This document shows positions 1 through 15,325 of a stretch of 64,000 nt of DNA, in pieces. Location: positions 1,612,001 to 1,676,000 of the forward strand of contig NZ_JAKZHW010000001.1 of NCBI RefSeq assembly GCF_022568775.1. The letters are read 5' to 3'. Every line of letters begins with the position of its first letter. The first letter of the stretch is position 1. The notes below the pieces were generated by a model that did no database searches, was not told the origin of the DNA, and saw only the letters and a program-made list of their open reading frames with translations. The DNA is from Sphingomonas telluris (GTDB lineage Bacteria > Pseudomonadota > Alphaproteobacteria > Sphingomonadales > Sphingomonadaceae). The translations under genes and the position numbers were made by a program.

Positions 1-554
1 ACCGTCTGAAGGTCTTCGTCACCGATCGCCCCGGCGCTATGCGCGCCCACCGCCTCGAACACGTCCTGGATGGTGATCGCCTTGGCCCCGATATGGCCCG
101 GCATGATCGAGCCGCCGTAGAGGATGACGCTCGGCAGATCGAGGCGCGCCGCGGCCATGGCGGCGGCGGGAATCGTCTTGTCGCATCCGACGATGAACAC
201 CACCGCGTCGAGCGAATGGCCCCGCACCGCGAGCTCAGCCGAATCCGCGATCAGGTCCCTGCTCATCAGCGAGGCGCGCATTCCTCGCGTGCCCATGGCG
301 ATGCCGTCGGTGACGACGATCGTGTTGAACTCGATCGGCGTTCCGCCCGCCTCTTCGACCCCGCGCGCGGCGTGCTGGGCGAGGTCGCGAAGATGCATGT
401 TGCAGGGCGTGACGGTCGAGAAGCTGTGGACGATCGCAACGAGCGGCTTCGCAAGGTCGGACGCATCGAATCCTGCCGCGTGGAGCATCGCCCTTGCGGG
501 CGCTCGGGCGGGCCCTTCGACCATTTCGCGGGACGGCAGCGGCTTCGACGTCAT
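1..554 (-). CDS. ilvD: Dihydroxy-acid dehydratase, N-terminal part (cut by window edge)
   Basis: Dehydrates 2,3-dihydroxy acids to 2-keto acids, the third common step of valine, isoleucine and leucine synthesis, in the cytoplasm. About 184 N-terminal residues are visible; the rest lies beyond position 1. Two of the three iron-sulfur cysteines of the IlvD/Edd family can be seen: Cys51 in STVTPCNMH and Cys124 in IVGCDKTIPA. The DGIAMG motif lies near residue 83. The ATG at 554 has AGGTG about 6 nt upstream. The gene is divergent from the attenuated ilvC operon, so both halves of the pathway share a roughly 200-bp control region. Identity is certain; the C-terminus cannot be assessed. Confidence 0.96.
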   Translation of the reverse strand, partial: MTSKPLPSREMVEGPARAPARAMLHAAGFDASDLAKPLVAIVHSFSTVTPCNMHLRDLAQHAARGVEEAGGTPIEFNTIVVTDGIAMGTRGMRASLMSRDLIADSAELAVRGHSLDAVVFIVGCDKTIPAAAMAAARLDLPSVILYGGSIMPGHIGAKAITIQDVFEAVGAHSAGAIGDEDLQT

Positions 555-653
555 TCGGTGCACCTGTACAGTTTTGGATACAATCAGTTCTCTGAAGCAC
601 GGCGGGGAGAGCAAGAAAAGAGGCGAATTCTGCTCTGTGTTGCCGTTTTACGC

Positions 654-682
654 TTGCCTGACTTATCGCGATGCAGCATAAC
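654..682 (+). promoter_or_regulatory. Candidate sigma-70 promoter of the ilv leader transcript
   Basis: TTGCCT (654-659), a 17-nt spacer and CATAAC (677-682) form a plausible but weak promoter about 85 nt upstream of the leader peptide start. An overlapping alternative is TTGCCG (640-645), 17 nt, TTATCG (663-668). The rest of the 555-768 stretch holds no recognisable gene. It must also contain the ilvD promoter on the other strand, which I could not pinpoint. Confidence 0.3.
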
Positions 683-768
683 CATCCTCAGATGGGATCC
701 CAAAGTGGGCTCCTGCGCAGGCGGTTCGATCGATGCTTCTCAATTCGAAGCTCAATACGACGGACATT

Positions 769-843
769 ATGAACACGTCGAACGACGTGCGCATCGCCTT
801 GCTTACTATCGTACTTATTACCCGACATAGGGGAGCGGCCTAA
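769..843 (+). CDS. ilvL: ilv leader peptide (24 aa, Leu/Ile/Val-rich)
   Basis: This small ORF starts at ATG 769 and stops at TAA 841-843. Residues 7-17 read VRIALLTIVLI, so eight of eleven are the branched-chain amino acids made by the downstream operon. It is followed after 36 nt by a strong intrinsic terminator. This is the classical arrangement of transcription attenuation: ribosome stalling at scarce Leu, Ile or Val codons favours an antiterminator. The function is regulatory rather than enzymatic. The start is inferred from the ATG; the ribosome-binding site is weak. Confidence 0.88.
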   Translation: MNTSNDVRIALLTIVLITRHRGAA

Positions 844-891
844 AGTTCCGAAAAGTCCGGAAGGACCAAGGAACCAGAACCCCCGCTCCCC
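830..891 (+). promoter_or_regulatory. Predicted antiterminator of the ilv attenuator
   Basis: Nine bases, GGGGAGCGG at 830-838 (last codons of the leader peptide), are perfectly complementary to CCGCTCCCC at 883-891, which is most of the 5' arm of the terminator. Between them lies an inner hairpin: GTTCC 845-849 with GGAAC 870-874, and GTCC 855-858 with GGAC 863-866 closing a GGAA tetraloop. A ribosome finishing at the stop codon (841-843) would mask 830-838 and let the terminator fold. A ribosome stalled earlier, for example at the Leu codons 799-804, would leave it free. The pairing is read directly; the mechanism is inferred from known attenuators. Confidence 0.75.
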
Positions 892-914
892 AACCGGAGC
901 GGGGGTTTTCTTTT
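880..914 (+). terminator. Intrinsic terminator of the ilv attenuator
   Basis: A 10-bp perfect stem, CCCCCGCTCC (880-889) with GGAGCGGGGG (896-905), encloses a 6-nt loop and is followed by TTTTCTTTT (906-914). It lies between the leader peptide and ilvC, so it must act conditionally. Confidence 0.92.
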
Positions 915-933
915 GCGCGAAAGGAAACCTCGA

Positions 934-1974
934 GTGGAACGGATCTACACCGACGAAGACGCCAAGCCCGAAGCCCTGAAGGGAGCGACCATTGCCGTGG
1001 TCGGCTATGGCAGCCAGGGCCGGGCGCACTCCCGCAACCTTCGCGACAGCGGCTTCAACGTCATCGTAGGCGCCCGGTCCGGCGGCGCTGCCGGGAAGAA
1101 GGCGGAGGCGGACGGCTTCCGCGTAGTCTCGCCGGCGGATGCCGCGCGTGAAGCGCAGCTCGTTGCTCTCCTCACGCCCGACATGAGCCACCGCGAGGTC
1201 TACGCCCGCGACATCGAGCCTAACCTGTCGGCAGGCGACACCTTGCTCGTCGCGCACGGCTTCTCGGTTCTCTACGGCGAAGTGAAGCCGCGTCACGACA
1301 TCGACGTGGTCCTCGTCGCCCCGAAGGGCCCCGGCGACCTCGTGCGGCGCGAATATGAGATCGGCCGCGGCGTCCCCAGCCTTTTCGCGGTCTACCAGGA
1401 TGCGACGGGGTCGGCCCGCGACAAGGCGTTGGCGTACACGCGCGGCAACGGCGGCACCCGCGCCGGTGCGATCGAGACGACGTTCAAGGAAGAGACCGAG
1501 ACCGACCTGTTCGGCGAGCAGGCCGTCCTGTGCGGCGGCGCGACGGAGCTCGTGGCTTCCGGATTCAAGACGCTCGTCGACGCCGGATACAAGCCGGAAG
1601 TCGCCTATTTCGAGTGCCTTCACGAGCTCAAGCTGATCGTCGACCTGATGTACGAGGGCGGCTTCAAGAAGATGCTGCACTTCGTGTCGGAGACCGCAAA
1701 GTACGGCGACTTCGTTTCTGGTCCGCGGGTCATCAACGATGAGACGCGCGCCCGGATGCAAGAGGTTCTGAAGGACATTCAGGACGGGTCGTTCGCACGC
1801 CAATGGATCGCCGAGAATGCCGCCGGCAAGCCTGAGTACAAGCGCCTGTGGGACGAGGATCTCGCGCAGCCGATCGAGAAGGTCGGTGCCGAGCTCCGCC
1901 AGCACATGGCCTGGCTGCAGTCGGAACAGCCCGCCGAGCAGCCTGCGGCTCAACCCCAGTCACAGGCGGCGTAG
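934..1974 (+). CDS. ilvC: Ketol-acid reductoisomerase, class I (346 aa)
   Basis: Isomerises and NADPH-reduces acetolactate or acetohydroxybutyrate, the second common step in branched-chain amino acid synthesis. The Rossmann GYGSQG is at residues 24-29, catalytic-region His108 in VAHGF and Lys131 in APKGPGD. The metal-binding Asp191 and Glu195 lie in DLFGEQ. Length fits the short class I form; a Gln/Ala/Pro-rich tail of about 20 residues is extra. I chose the GTG at 934 because AAGGAAA precedes it by about 8 nt and the protein then begins as family members do. An in-frame TTG at 913 lies inside the terminator U-tract and is unlikely. This is the first structural gene after the attenuator; ilvB follows after 2 nt. 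Confidence 0.97.
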   Translation: MERIYTDEDAKPEALKGATIAVVGYGSQGRAHSRNLRDSGFNVIVGARSGGAAGKKAEADGFRVVSPADAAREAQLVALLTPDMSHREVYARDIEPNLSAGDTLLVAHGFSVLYGEVKPRHDIDVVLVAPKGPGDLVRREYEIGRGVPSLFAVYQDATGSARDKALAYTRGNGGTRAGAIETTFKEETETDLFGEQAVLCGGATELVASGFKTLVDAGYKPEVAYFECLHELKLIVDLMYEGGFKKMLHFVSETAKYGDFVSGPRVINDETRARMQEVLKDIQDGSFARQWIAENAAGKPEYKRLWDEDLAQPIEKVGAELRQHMAWLQSEQPAEQPAAQPQSQAA

Positions 1975-1976
1975 CC

Positions 1977-3668
1977 ATGAGCAGCGCCGCCCAAGCTTCT
2001 TCCCGGCCTCAGCCGCAGCCCGTTTCGGGCGCGCGGCTGGTGGTCGAGGCCCTGGAACGTGAAGGCGTCAAGCACGTCTTCGGCTACCCGGGCGGCGCCA
2101 TTATGCCGGTTTACGATGCGCTGACCGGCTCATCCCTCAAGCACATTCTCGTCCGTCACGAGCAGGCGGCTGCGCTTGCGGCCGACGCCTACGGGCGGGT
2201 GACGGGCAAGCCAGGCGTATGCATCGCAACCTCCGGCCCGGGCGCGACGAACCTCGTCACCGGCATCGCGAACGCTTTCCTCGACAGCGTTCCGATGGTC
2301 GCCATCACTGGCCAGGTCGCCTCCCCGCTGATGGGCACCGACGCGTTCCAGGAAGTCGACATCTTCGGGATCACGCTGCCGATCGTGAAGCACAGCTTCC
2401 TGATCCGCAGCACAGCCGACATCCCGCGCGTCTTCGCGGAGGCGTTCCGCATCGCGACGTCGGGACGACCCGGCCCGGTCCTGATCGACCTGCCGAAGGA
2501 CGTCGGCGTCATCGCCGCGGTCCCGCATGAGGTCGATCTCCCGGAAGAGCCCGAGGTCGAGATCGACGAAGCAGCGCTTGCGGTCGCCAATGCCCTGATC
2601 GCGGAGGCGAAGTCTCCGGTCCTCTATTTCGGCGGGGGTGTGGCGATTGCCCGCGCCGAACGGGCCGTGCGCGAGTTCGCCAAGCGCAGCGGCATTCCGG
2701 CAGTCGCGACGCTGAAGGGCCTCGGCGGAATTCCGACGGACGAGGCGAACTTCCTGGGCATGCTCGGCATGCACGGAACGCGCGCGGCCAACATGGCCGT
2801 CGACAATTGCGACCTGCTGATCTGCGTCGGCGCGCGCTTCGACGACCGGGCGACCGGCAAGCTCGACAGCTTCGCCCCGGGCGCGAAGGTCATCCACATC
2901 GACGCCGACGCTGCGGAGGTCGGCAAGCTGCGCGTCCCGCAGGTCGCGCTGATCGGCGACATGTCGACCATCGTCGATCGCATGACGGCGAAGCCGAATA
3001 TTGCCGAATGGGCCGAGCAGTGCCGCGCGCAGAAGGAAATCTGGGCAGCGCGTTACGACGCTCCGGGCCAGGGCATTTATGCGCCCGCTCTGCTGAAGGA
3101 GCTTTCGGAAGCCGCCGGCGACGGCGCTATCTTCACCTGCGACGTCGGCCAGCACCAGATGTGGGTCGCCCAGCACTGCCGCTTCAGCCGCCCGCAGGCG
3201 CATCTGACCAGCGGCGGCCTCGGCACGATGGGCTATGGCGTTCCGGCCGGAATGGGCGCGGTGCTCGCCGAGCCGGAAGCGACCGTGATCACCATCTCCG
3301 GCGACGGCTCGTTCATGATGAACGTGCAGGAGCTGGCGACCCTGCGCCGCTATCGCCTGCCGCTGAAGATCGTCCTCATAGACAATTCGCAGCTCGGCAT
3401 GGTCCGCCAGTGGCAGGAGCTCTTCTTCGAGGAGAATTTCTCGGAGATCGACCTCAGCGACAATCCGGACTTCTCGGAAGTCGCGCATTCGTTCGGCATC
3501 GAGGCGTTCACGATCGACCATCGGGCGCAGGTTGGCCCCGCAATCCGGCGGCTGCTGAGCACCAACGGGCCGATCCTGATGCACGTGCGGATCGATCCGC
3601 GCGAGAACGTCTGGCCGCTCGTCCCGCCCAACAGCTCCAACGTCCAGATGATGGAGAAGGGCTGGTGA
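1977..3668 (+). CDS. ilvB: Acetolactate synthase, large catalytic subunit (563 aa)
   Basis: TPP-dependent condensation of pyruvate with pyruvate or 2-ketobutyrate, the committing step for valine, leucine and isoleucine. The N-terminal TPP domain contains the activating Glu62 in VRHEQAAA. The central FAD/DHS-like domain is intact. The C-terminal TPP-binding motif starts with GDGSF near residue 442. Length is normal. The ATG at 1977 follows the ilvC stop by 2 nt, and the extension upstream of it is only ilvC in another frame. Its 3' end overlaps the small-subunit gene by GTGA, implying coupled translation of the two subunits. It could equally be called ilvG or ilvI. Confidence 0.96.
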   Translation: MSSAAQASSRPQPQPVSGARLVVEALEREGVKHVFGYPGGAIMPVYDALTGSSLKHILVRHEQAAALAADAYGRVTGKPGVCIATSGPGATNLVTGIANAFLDSVPMVAITGQVASPLMGTDAFQEVDIFGITLPIVKHSFLIRSTADIPRVFAEAFRIATSGRPGPVLIDLPKDVGVIAAVPHEVDLPEEPEVEIDEAALAVANALIAEAKSPVLYFGGGVAIARAERAVREFAKRSGIPAVATLKGLGGIPTDEANFLGMLGMHGTRAANMAVDNCDLLICVGARFDDRATGKLDSFAPGAKVIHIDADAAEVGKLRVPQVALIGDMSTIVDRMTAKPNIAEWAEQCRAQKEIWAARYDAPGQGIYAPALLKELSEAAGDGAIFTCDVGQHQMWVAQHCRFSRPQAHLTSGGLGTMGYGVPAGMGAVLAEPEATVITISGDGSFMMNVQELATLRRYRLPLKIVLIDNSQLGMVRQWQELFFEENFSEIDLSDNPDFSEVAHSFGIEAFTIDHRAQVGPAIRRLLSTNGPILMHVRIDPRENVWPLVPPNSSNVQMMEKGW

Positions 3669-3915
3669 CCGAGCGCCTGACCGTCACTCTCGCGCCGGCC
3701 GAAGGCGCCATCGTCCGGGTCCTCGGGCTCGTTGAACGGCGCGGCTACGTCCTGCGCGGCCTGTCGATGAAGGAGAAAGCAGACAGCGCTTCGCTCGTCA
3801 TCGACGTCGAGCCGCGCGACGGCAGCCGCCGGACGCCCGTCCTCGCCCAACAGCTCGCCCGTCTGATCGACGTCCGCGCCGTTTCCCTTGCAACCCGCGA
3901 TGCAGGATCGCTCGC

Positions 3916-3919
<4 letters not shown>
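3665..3919 (+). CDS. ilvM: Acetolactate synthase small subunit, short IlvM type (84 aa)
   Basis: A single ACT-like domain protein that partners the upstream catalytic subunit. The start is GTG 3665, which overlaps the ilvB stop; the stop overlaps the leuA start (ATGA). The pattern of residues 3-60 (RLTVTLAPAEGAIVRVLGLV, then RRGYVLRGLSM) fits the ACT fold of IlvM/IlvN/IlvH. At 84 residues it matches enteric IlvM (about 86) rather than the two-domain IlvH (about 160) that is the usual alphaproteobacterial form. The valine-feedback behaviour cannot be read from sequence. Confidence 0.85.
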
Positions 3920-5492
<1,573 letters not shown>

Positions 5493-5496
<4 letters not shown>

Positions 5497-6590
5497 TCAA
5501 CATCGTCGTACTGCCGGGCGATGGCATCGGGCCGGAAGTCACCGCCGAAGCGGTCGCCTGCCTTCGACAGCTGTCGACAGAGCGCGACCTCGGGCTGCGC
5601 TTCACGGAGCATGATTTCGGCGGCGTGGCGATCGACAAGCACGGGCATCCGCTGCCCGAGGCGACGCTCGAGGCCTGCCGCAACGCCGATGCCGTGCTGC
5701 TCGGCGCAGTCGGCGGCGACAAGTGGAACGACGCTGCGGTCAGGCCCGAAGCCGGGCTCCTCAGAATTCGGGAAGAGCTCGGCCTCTTCGCGAATCTGCG
5801 TCCCGCGAAAGTGCTCGAAGGCATGCAGGACATATCCCCCCTGCGCCCCGACATTTCGCGGGACGCAGACATCCTCGTCGTTCGCGAGCTGATCGGCGGC
5901 ATCTATTTCGGCGAGCGCACGCGCGGGGACCACTCGGCCTCCGACCTGTGCACCTACAGCCGCGACGAGATCGAGCGGATCGCGCACGTTGCTTTCCGGG
6001 CGGCGACCCACCGCCGGCAGAAGGTGACATCCGTCGACAAAGCCAACGTCCTCGCAACTTCGAAGCTGTGGCGCGAGACGGTGACCGAAGTCGCGAAGTC
6101 CTATCCGGGCATCGAGCTGGAGCACATGTACGTGGACGCCTGCGCGATGGCCGTGATGACCCATCCGCGGCGTTTCGACGTCATCCTGACCGAGAATTTG
6201 TTCGGCGACATCCTGTCCGACGAGCTTTCAGTGATCGGCGGATCGATCGGTCTGCTCGGCTCGGCGAGCGTCGGCTCAGGCGGACCGGGGCTGTTCGAGC
6301 CGATCCACGGTTCCGCGCCGCAGATAGCAGGGCTCAACGTCGCCAATCCCGCAGGCGCGATCGCCAGCGCGGTGATGATGCTCGACGAGCTGGGGCTCAG
6401 CGACAGCGGACGCCTGCTCTCCTCAGCGCTCGACGTCACATTGCTCGAGGGATGTCGGACGGGCGATCTCGGCGGAAGCGCAACGTGCACCGAGTTCGGC
6501 GCGCGCGTCCGTGAGAACCTGCGCTCCGGCCTCACCCGCGTCGACGCCTATCGCGAGCTGATCGCAATGAACCGCGGTTGCTGCGGATGA
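5493..6590 (+). CDS. leuB: 3-Isopropylmalate dehydrogenase (365 aa)
   Basis: NAD-dependent oxidative decarboxylation of 3-isopropylmalate. The start is GTG 5493, overlapping the leuA stop; the product begins [15 protein letters not shown], the family N-terminus. The substrate and metal motif [17 protein letters not shown] (about 231-247) and the NAD-binding [12 protein letters not shown] segment are intact. The stop overlaps leuC (ATGA). The order leuA-leuB-leuC-leuD is retained. Confidence 0.97.
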
Positions 6591-8041
6591 GCGAGAGGCC
6601 GCGCACCCTCTACGAGAAGATCTGGGACGCGCACGTCGTCGAGCGGCGCGAAGATGGAACGTGCCTGATCTACATCGATCGGCATCTCGTCCACGAAGTG
6701 ACCTCGCCTCAGGCGTTCGAGGGGCTCCGCCTCGCCGGCCGCGAGGTCCGCCGCCCCGACCTGACCCTGGCGCTTGCGGATCATAACCTTCCGACGACGC
6801 CGCGCCTGAAGGGCAATGGCGGCCCGATCCTGATCGAGGATCCGGCAAGTGCGGCGCAGCTTGCGGCGCTTGAGCAGAATGTCGCCGAATTTAGCGTGCC
6901 CTACATCGACGCCCTCGCCGCCGAGCAGGGCATCGTCCACGTCGTCGGCCCCGAACAGGGCTTCACCTTGCCCGGAACGACCGTGGTTTGCGGCGACAGC
7001 CACACGGCGGCGCACGGGGCGCTCGGCGCCCTCGCCTTCGGCATCGGCACGAGCGAAGTCGAGCATGTGCTCGCCACGCAGACCCTGCTGATGAAGCCGT
7101 CGAAGACGCTGGAAATCCGGGTGGACGGAGAGCTCGGCTTCGCGGTCACGCCCAAGGACTTGATTCTCGCCATCATCGCCAAGATCGGCGTCGGGGGCGG
7201 TGCCGGACATGTCATCGAATATCGCGGCAGCACCTTCTCGGCGATGAGCATCGAGGGTCGCCTGACGGTCGCCAACATGTCGATCGAAGCCGGCGCGCGC
7301 TCAGGCCTGTTCGCGCCCGACGAGAAGACCTTTGCCTATCTGAAGGATCGCCCGATGGCGCCAAAGGGTGCCGCGTGGGACCGTTCCGTCACAGCCTGGC
7401 GCGCTCTGGCCACCGACGAGGGCGCTCGCTTCGACCGCTCCGTTCGCTTCGATGCGAGCGAGGTCGCACCAACGGTGACCTGGGGCACGACGCCGGAGGA
7501 CGCGCTGCCGATTACGGCGACCGTGCCCGATCCCGACGGCTTCGAAAGCGCTTCGAAGCGCGAATCCGCGCGGCGGGCGCTCGACTATATGGGCCTCGAA
7601 GCCGGTCAGCGGCTGCAGGACATCCAGGTCGAGCACATCTTCATCGGCAGCTGCACCAACAGCCGCATCGAGGATCTGCGGGCGGCAGCTGCCGTGATCG
7701 ACGGCCGCAAGGTCCACGACCGCATCAAGCAGGCGCTGATCGTCCCCGGCTCGGGCCTCGTGAAGCGCCAGGCCGAAGCCGAAGGACTCGACCGAATCTT
7801 CATCGACGCTGGCTTCGACTGGCGCGAGCCGGGTTGTTCGATGTGCCTGGCCATGAACCCGGACAAGGTCCCACCGCGCGAGCGCTGCGCCTCGACCTCC
7901 AACCGCAATTTCGTCGGGCGGCAGGGTCCGGGCTCGCGGACGCACCTGATGTCGCCCGCGATGGCTGCCGCGGCTGCCGTAACCGGCAAGCTCACGGACG
8001 TGCGCGATCTCGTTGGCAATGTCGGGGAACTGGCGGCATGA
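6587..8041 (+). CDS. leuC: 3-Isopropylmalate dehydratase, large subunit (484 aa)
   Basis: An aconitase-family subunit that, with LeuD, interconverts 2- and 3-isopropylmalate. The three 4Fe-4S ligands are visible: Cys356 in IGSCTNSR, and Cys417 and Cys420 in GCSMC. The substrate-channel motif [10 protein letters not shown] is near residue 139. ATG 6587 overlaps the leuB stop; three codons upstream are open but lack support. Overlaps leuD by ATGA. Confidence 0.97.
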   Translation: MSERPRTLYEKIWDAHVVERREDGTCLIYIDRHLVHEVTSPQAFEGLRLAGREVRRPDLTLALADHNLPTTPRLKGNGGPILIEDPASAAQLAALEQNVAEFSVPYIDALAAEQGIVHVVGPEQGFTLPGTTVVCGDSHTAAHGALGALAFGIGTSEVEHVLATQTLLMKPSKTLEIRVDGELGFAVTPKDLILAIIAKIGVGGGAGHVIEYRGSTFSAMSIEGRLTVANMSIEAGARSGLFAPDEKTFAYLKDRPMAPKGAAWDRSVTAWRALATDEGARFDRSVRFDASEVAPTVTWGTTPEDALPITATVPDPDGFESASKRESARRALDYMGLEAGQRLQDIQVEHIFIGSCTNSRIEDLRAAAAVIDGRKVHDRIKQALIVPGSGLVKRQAEAEGLDRIFIDAGFDWREPGCSMCLAMNPDKVPPRERCASTSNRNFVGRQGPGSRTHLMSPAMAAAAAVTGKLTDVRDLVGNVGELAA

Positions 8042-8601
8042 CCCCGTTCACCCGCGTCGAAGGCCGCGCTTATGTGCTGCCGCTCAGCAACGTCGACACC
8101 GACCTCATCATTCCGGCCGAGCATCTCAAGACGATCCGCCGGTCGGGACTCGGCTCGCATGCGTTCGAGGCGCTCCGCAGCGTTCCGGGCAACACGTTCG
8201 ACGATCCAGTGAACGCAGACGCACCCATCATCGTGGCGCTCGACAATTTCGGCTGCGGATCGAGCCGCGAGCATGCCGCCTGGGCGCTTGCCGATCTCGG
8301 CGTCCGCGCAGTCATCGCACCGAGCTTTTCGGACATCTTCGCCGGGAATGCGTTCAAGAACGGCATCGCCGCCGTGGAACTGGACCATTCCGCCGTGGAG
8401 ACCTTGCTCCATGCCGCCCGCAAGCACAGCATCGCCGTGGACCTGGAGGCCATGACGGTGACTTCCTCGGCAGGCGATCATTTCACCTTTTCCATGGATC
8501 GATTCCGGCGTGAATGCCTGCTCGCCGGACTCGACGAAATTGCCCTGACGCTCACGCACGAGCCGGCGATCCGGGCCTATGAACAGAGAGTGGGGATCTG
8601 A
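8038..8601 (+). CDS. leuD: 3-Isopropylmalate dehydratase, small subunit (187 aa)
   Basis: The swivelling-domain partner of LeuC. It shows the family signatures NVDTDLIIP (18-26) and [11 protein letters not shown] (about 66-76), which line the active site. ATG 8038 overlaps the leuC stop (ATGA). The next gene begins one nucleotide after its stop, or overlaps it if an upstream gltB ATG is used. Length is typical. Confidence 0.96.
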   Translation: MTPFTRVEGRAYVLPLSNVDTDLIIPAEHLKTIRRSGLGSHAFEALRSVPGNTFDDPVNADAPIIVALDNFGCGSSREHAAWALADLGVRAVIAPSFSDIFAGNAFKNGIAAVELDHSAVETLLHAARKHSIAVDLEAMTVTSSAGDHFTFSMDRFRRECLLAGLDEIALTLTHEPAIRAYEQRVGI

Positions 8602-8602
8602 C

Positions 8603-13204
<4,602 letters not shown>

Positions 13205-13210
13205 AGTCCG

Positions 13211-14680
13211 ATGGGTAAGCCGACTGGGTTCCTGGAAGTCGAGCGGCGCGACCGGAGATATGCGCCGGTCGCGGATCGCGTGCAGCACTTCAAAGAGTTC
13301 GTCGAAGAGCCGGGGCCGGAGGCGGTCGCCAAGCAGGCGTCGCGCTGCATGGATTGCGGCATTCCCTTCTGCCATTCGGGATGCCCGGTGAACAACCTCA
13401 TCCCGGACTGGAACGACCTCGTCTATCAGGATGACTGGCAGGCAGCGATCGACCGCCTGCACCAGACCAACAACTTCCCGGAAGTGACCGGCCGCATTTG
13501 CCCAGCCCCGTGCGAAGCGGCCTGCACGCTCAACATCGACGATGCTCCTGTGACCATCAAATCAATCGAGGCGGAGATTGCCGACCGCGCCTTCCGCGAA
13601 GGCTGGGTGAAGCCGCACTCCGCGCCGCGAGGAACCGGCAAGCGCATCGCCATCGTCGGCTCCGGCCCTGCGGGGCTCGCCTGCGCGCAACAGCTAGCGC
13701 GCATGGGCCATGCGCCGACCGTGTTCGAAAAGTCTGACCGGATCGGCGGCCTGCTCCGCTACGGCATTCCGGACTTCAAGCTCGATAAATCCATCCTGGA
13801 TCGCCGAATGGAGCAGATGGAGGTCGAGGGGGTCATTTTCCGCACGAATATGGAAGTCGGCGCGACCGTGTCGGTCGAGCGCCTGCTCGACGACTATCAC
13901 ATCCTGGTGCTCGCCGGAGGTGCCGAGCAGCCGCGCGACCTGCCCGTGCCGGGCCGCGACCTCAACGGCGTTCACTATGCGATGGATTTCCTCACGCAGC
14001 AGAACAAGCGCAATGCCGGCGACGCCGAGGAAAAGGCGGCTCCCACCGGAGCCATCACCGCGCACGGCAAGCATGTCGTCGTCATCGGCGGCGGCGACAC
14101 CGGCTCCGACTGCATCGGCACCTCGTTCCGCCAAGGCGCCGCTTCGGTGACGCAGCTTGAAATCCTGCCGCAGCCGCCGCTGCACGAGAACAAGGCGCTG
14201 ACGTGGCCGAACTGGCCGATGAAGATGCGCACCTCCTCGTCGCAGGAAGAGGGCGCGGAGCGCGAGTTCTCGGTCCTGACGACCGCGTTCGAGGGCGAGA
14301 ACGGCCAAGTGACGGCGCTGCGCTGCTCCCGCTCGGAAATGGTCGCCGGCCCTGACGGACGGATGGTGATCCAGCCGATCCCGGGTACGGAGTTCGAAAT
14401 CAAGGCCGACCTCGTCCTGCTGGCGATGGGCTTCGTCGGCCCGCGCAGGGCGGGTGTCGTCGACGGATCGCAAGTGGCACTTACGCCCGCCGGGAACGTG
14501 AGGGCGGCGATGACCGACTACCGCACCAGCGGCGAGCGCATCTTCGCCTGCGGTGACATGAGGCGCGGACAATCGCTGGTCGTCTGGGCGATCCGCGAGG
14601 GCCGCGACTGCGCTGCAGCCGTGAACGCCTTCCTCGAAGCCGAGCAGAAATCCGAACCCGCGCTGGCCCGCTCGGCCTAG
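13211..14680 (+). CDS. gltD: Glutamate synthase small beta subunit (489 aa)
   Basis: Feeds electrons from NADPH through FAD and iron-sulfur clusters to GltB. N-terminal cluster cysteines: 46, 49, 54, 58 ([14 protein letters not shown]) and 97, 101, 105 (CPAPCEAAC). The FAD-binding [10 protein letters not shown] is near residue 150 and the NADPH-binding [10 protein letters not shown] near 292. Starts 6 nt after gltB. Its TAG stop shares the palindrome CTAG with the stop of the convergent lrp gene, so there is no terminator between them. Confidence 0.96.
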   Translation: MGKPTGFLEVERRDRRYAPVADRVQHFKEFVEEPGPEAVAKQASRCMDCGIPFCHSGCPVNNLIPDWNDLVYQDDWQAAIDRLHQTNNFPEVTGRICPAPCEAACTLNIDDAPVTIKSIEAEIADRAFREGWVKPHSAPRGTGKRIAIVGSGPAGLACAQQLARMGHAPTVFEKSDRIGGLLRYGIPDFKLDKSILDRRMEQMEVEGVIFRTNMEVGATVSVERLLDDYHILVLAGGAEQPRDLPVPGRDLNGVHYAMDFLTQQNKRNAGDAEEKAAPTGAITAHGKHVVVIGGGDTGSDCIGTSFRQGAASVTQLEILPQPPLHENKALTWPNWPMKMRTSSSQEEGAEREFSVLTTAFEGENGQVTALRCSRSEMVAGPDGRMVIQPIPGTEFEIKADLVLLAMGFVGPRRAGVVDGSQVALTPAGNVRAAMTDYRTSGERIFACGDMRRGQSLVVWAIREGRDCAAAVNAFLEAEQKSEPALARSA

Positions 14681-15135
14681 CCCGCCGTCACCGGATAGGC
14701 AGTCGTGTACTTCACGCGCTCCATGGCGAAGCGCGAAGTCACATTCTTGAGCGGCACCATCGCGATCAGGCGCTGATAGAAGGCGTCGACCGCGGCCATG
14801 TTCGGCACGGTGATCCGAAGCATATAGTCGACGTCGCCGGCCATGCGATAGATTTCCATGACCTCCGGCATCTGGGTGACGGCAGCCGCGAAGCCGTCCA
14901 GCCAATCCTTCGAATGATCGCCGGTCTCGATCTCCACGAACACCGTCAGGCCCAGGCCAAGCGCGTCCGGGTCGACCAGAACGACGCGTTTGGTGATGAT
15001 GCCGGCGTCCTGAAGCTTCTGGATCCGGCGCCAGCAGGGCGTTTGCGACAGGTTCACTCGCTTGGCGATGTCGGCGACCGACATGGAAGCGTCGTCCTGA
15101 AGGATGGCGAGGATTTTTCGGTCGGTTGAATCCAT
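14677..15135 (-). CDS. lrp: Lrp/AsnC-family transcriptional regulator (152 aa)
   Basis: A feast/famine regulator. An N-terminal winged HTH (about 3-50, with [20 protein letters not shown] as recognition unit) is followed by an alpha/beta RAM ligand domain (about 65-145). Length and architecture are typical of global Lrp or one of its amino-acid-specific paralogues. Its location beside the ilv-leu-glt operon and divergent from the cys operon makes amino-acid sensing likely. A near-perfect Lrp-consensus-like site lies 20-34 bp upstream of its start (see 15155-15169), suggesting autoregulation. The specific ligand cannot be assigned. Confidence 0.9.
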   Translation of the reverse strand: MDSTDRKILAILQDDASMSVADIAKRVNLSQTPCWRRIQKLQDAGIITKRVVLVDPDALGLGLTVFVEIETGDHSKDWLDGFAAAVTQMPEVMEIYRMAGDVDYMLRITVPNMAAVDAFYQRLIAMVPLKNVTSRFAMERVKYTTAYPVTAG

Positions 15136-15154
15136 CTGTCGTTCCCGCGTGTCG

Positions 15155-15169
15155 TGGAAGATTATTCTA
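15155..15169. promoter_or_regulatory. Lrp-like binding site, copy 1 (upstream of lrp)
   Basis: TGGAAGATTATTCTA. Its complement, TAGAATAATCTTCCA, matches the E. coli Lrp consensus YAGHAWATTWTDCTR at 12 of 15 positions. It lies just upstream of the lrp start codon and is repeated with one mismatch 147 bp away before cysH. Binding is inferred. Confidence 0.5.
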
Positions 15170-15217
15170 CATTTCCAATGCTGCTGTGCAACATCGGTTT
15201 TTTCTTGTGCGTGTCCG

Positions 15218-15246
15218 TTGAAGCTTAAGACTCCCCTCTATATCTC
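15218..15246 (+). promoter_or_regulatory. Candidate promoter of the cys operon
   Basis: TTGAAG (15218-15223), 17-nt spacer, TATCTC (15241-15246), about 80 nt before the cysH start. The intervening leader holds no gene I can support. The lrp-cysH gap (15136-15325) otherwise holds the two Lrp-like repeats and AT-rich tracts. Confidence 0.4.
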
Positions 15247-15301
15247 GCGCCCGGATGCTGTCGGGGAGACATGTGCCGCCGCATATGGTCAGCGTCGCTA
15301 A

Positions 15302-15316
15302 TGGAAGATTTTTCTA
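15302..15316. promoter_or_regulatory. Lrp-like binding site, copy 2 (upstream of cysH)
   Basis: TGGAAGATTTTTCTA differs from copy 1 (15155-15169) at one base and also matches the Lrp consensus at 12 of 15 positions on the complement. It ends 9 bp before the cysH start codon, downstream of the candidate promoter, a position where binding would block transcription or loop with copy 1. Confidence 0.48.
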
Positions 15317-15325
15317 AGGTGCGCA

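Noticed and set aside
557..564. GGTGCACC palindrome next to the ilvD start
   Set aside because: Eight bases is short for an operator in high-GC DNA, and half of it is the ribosome-binding site. No second copy supports it.
913..933. TTG start for ilvC seven codons upstream
   Set aside because: It falls inside the T-tract of the attenuator terminator. The GTG at 934 has a good purine-rich ribosome-binding site and matches the family N-terminus.
688..1953. A 421-codon minus-strand frame covering the ilv leader and ilvC
   Set aside because: Shadow of ilvC in the antisense frame. It would also run through the strong terminator hairpin and has no recognisable motif or ribosome-binding site.
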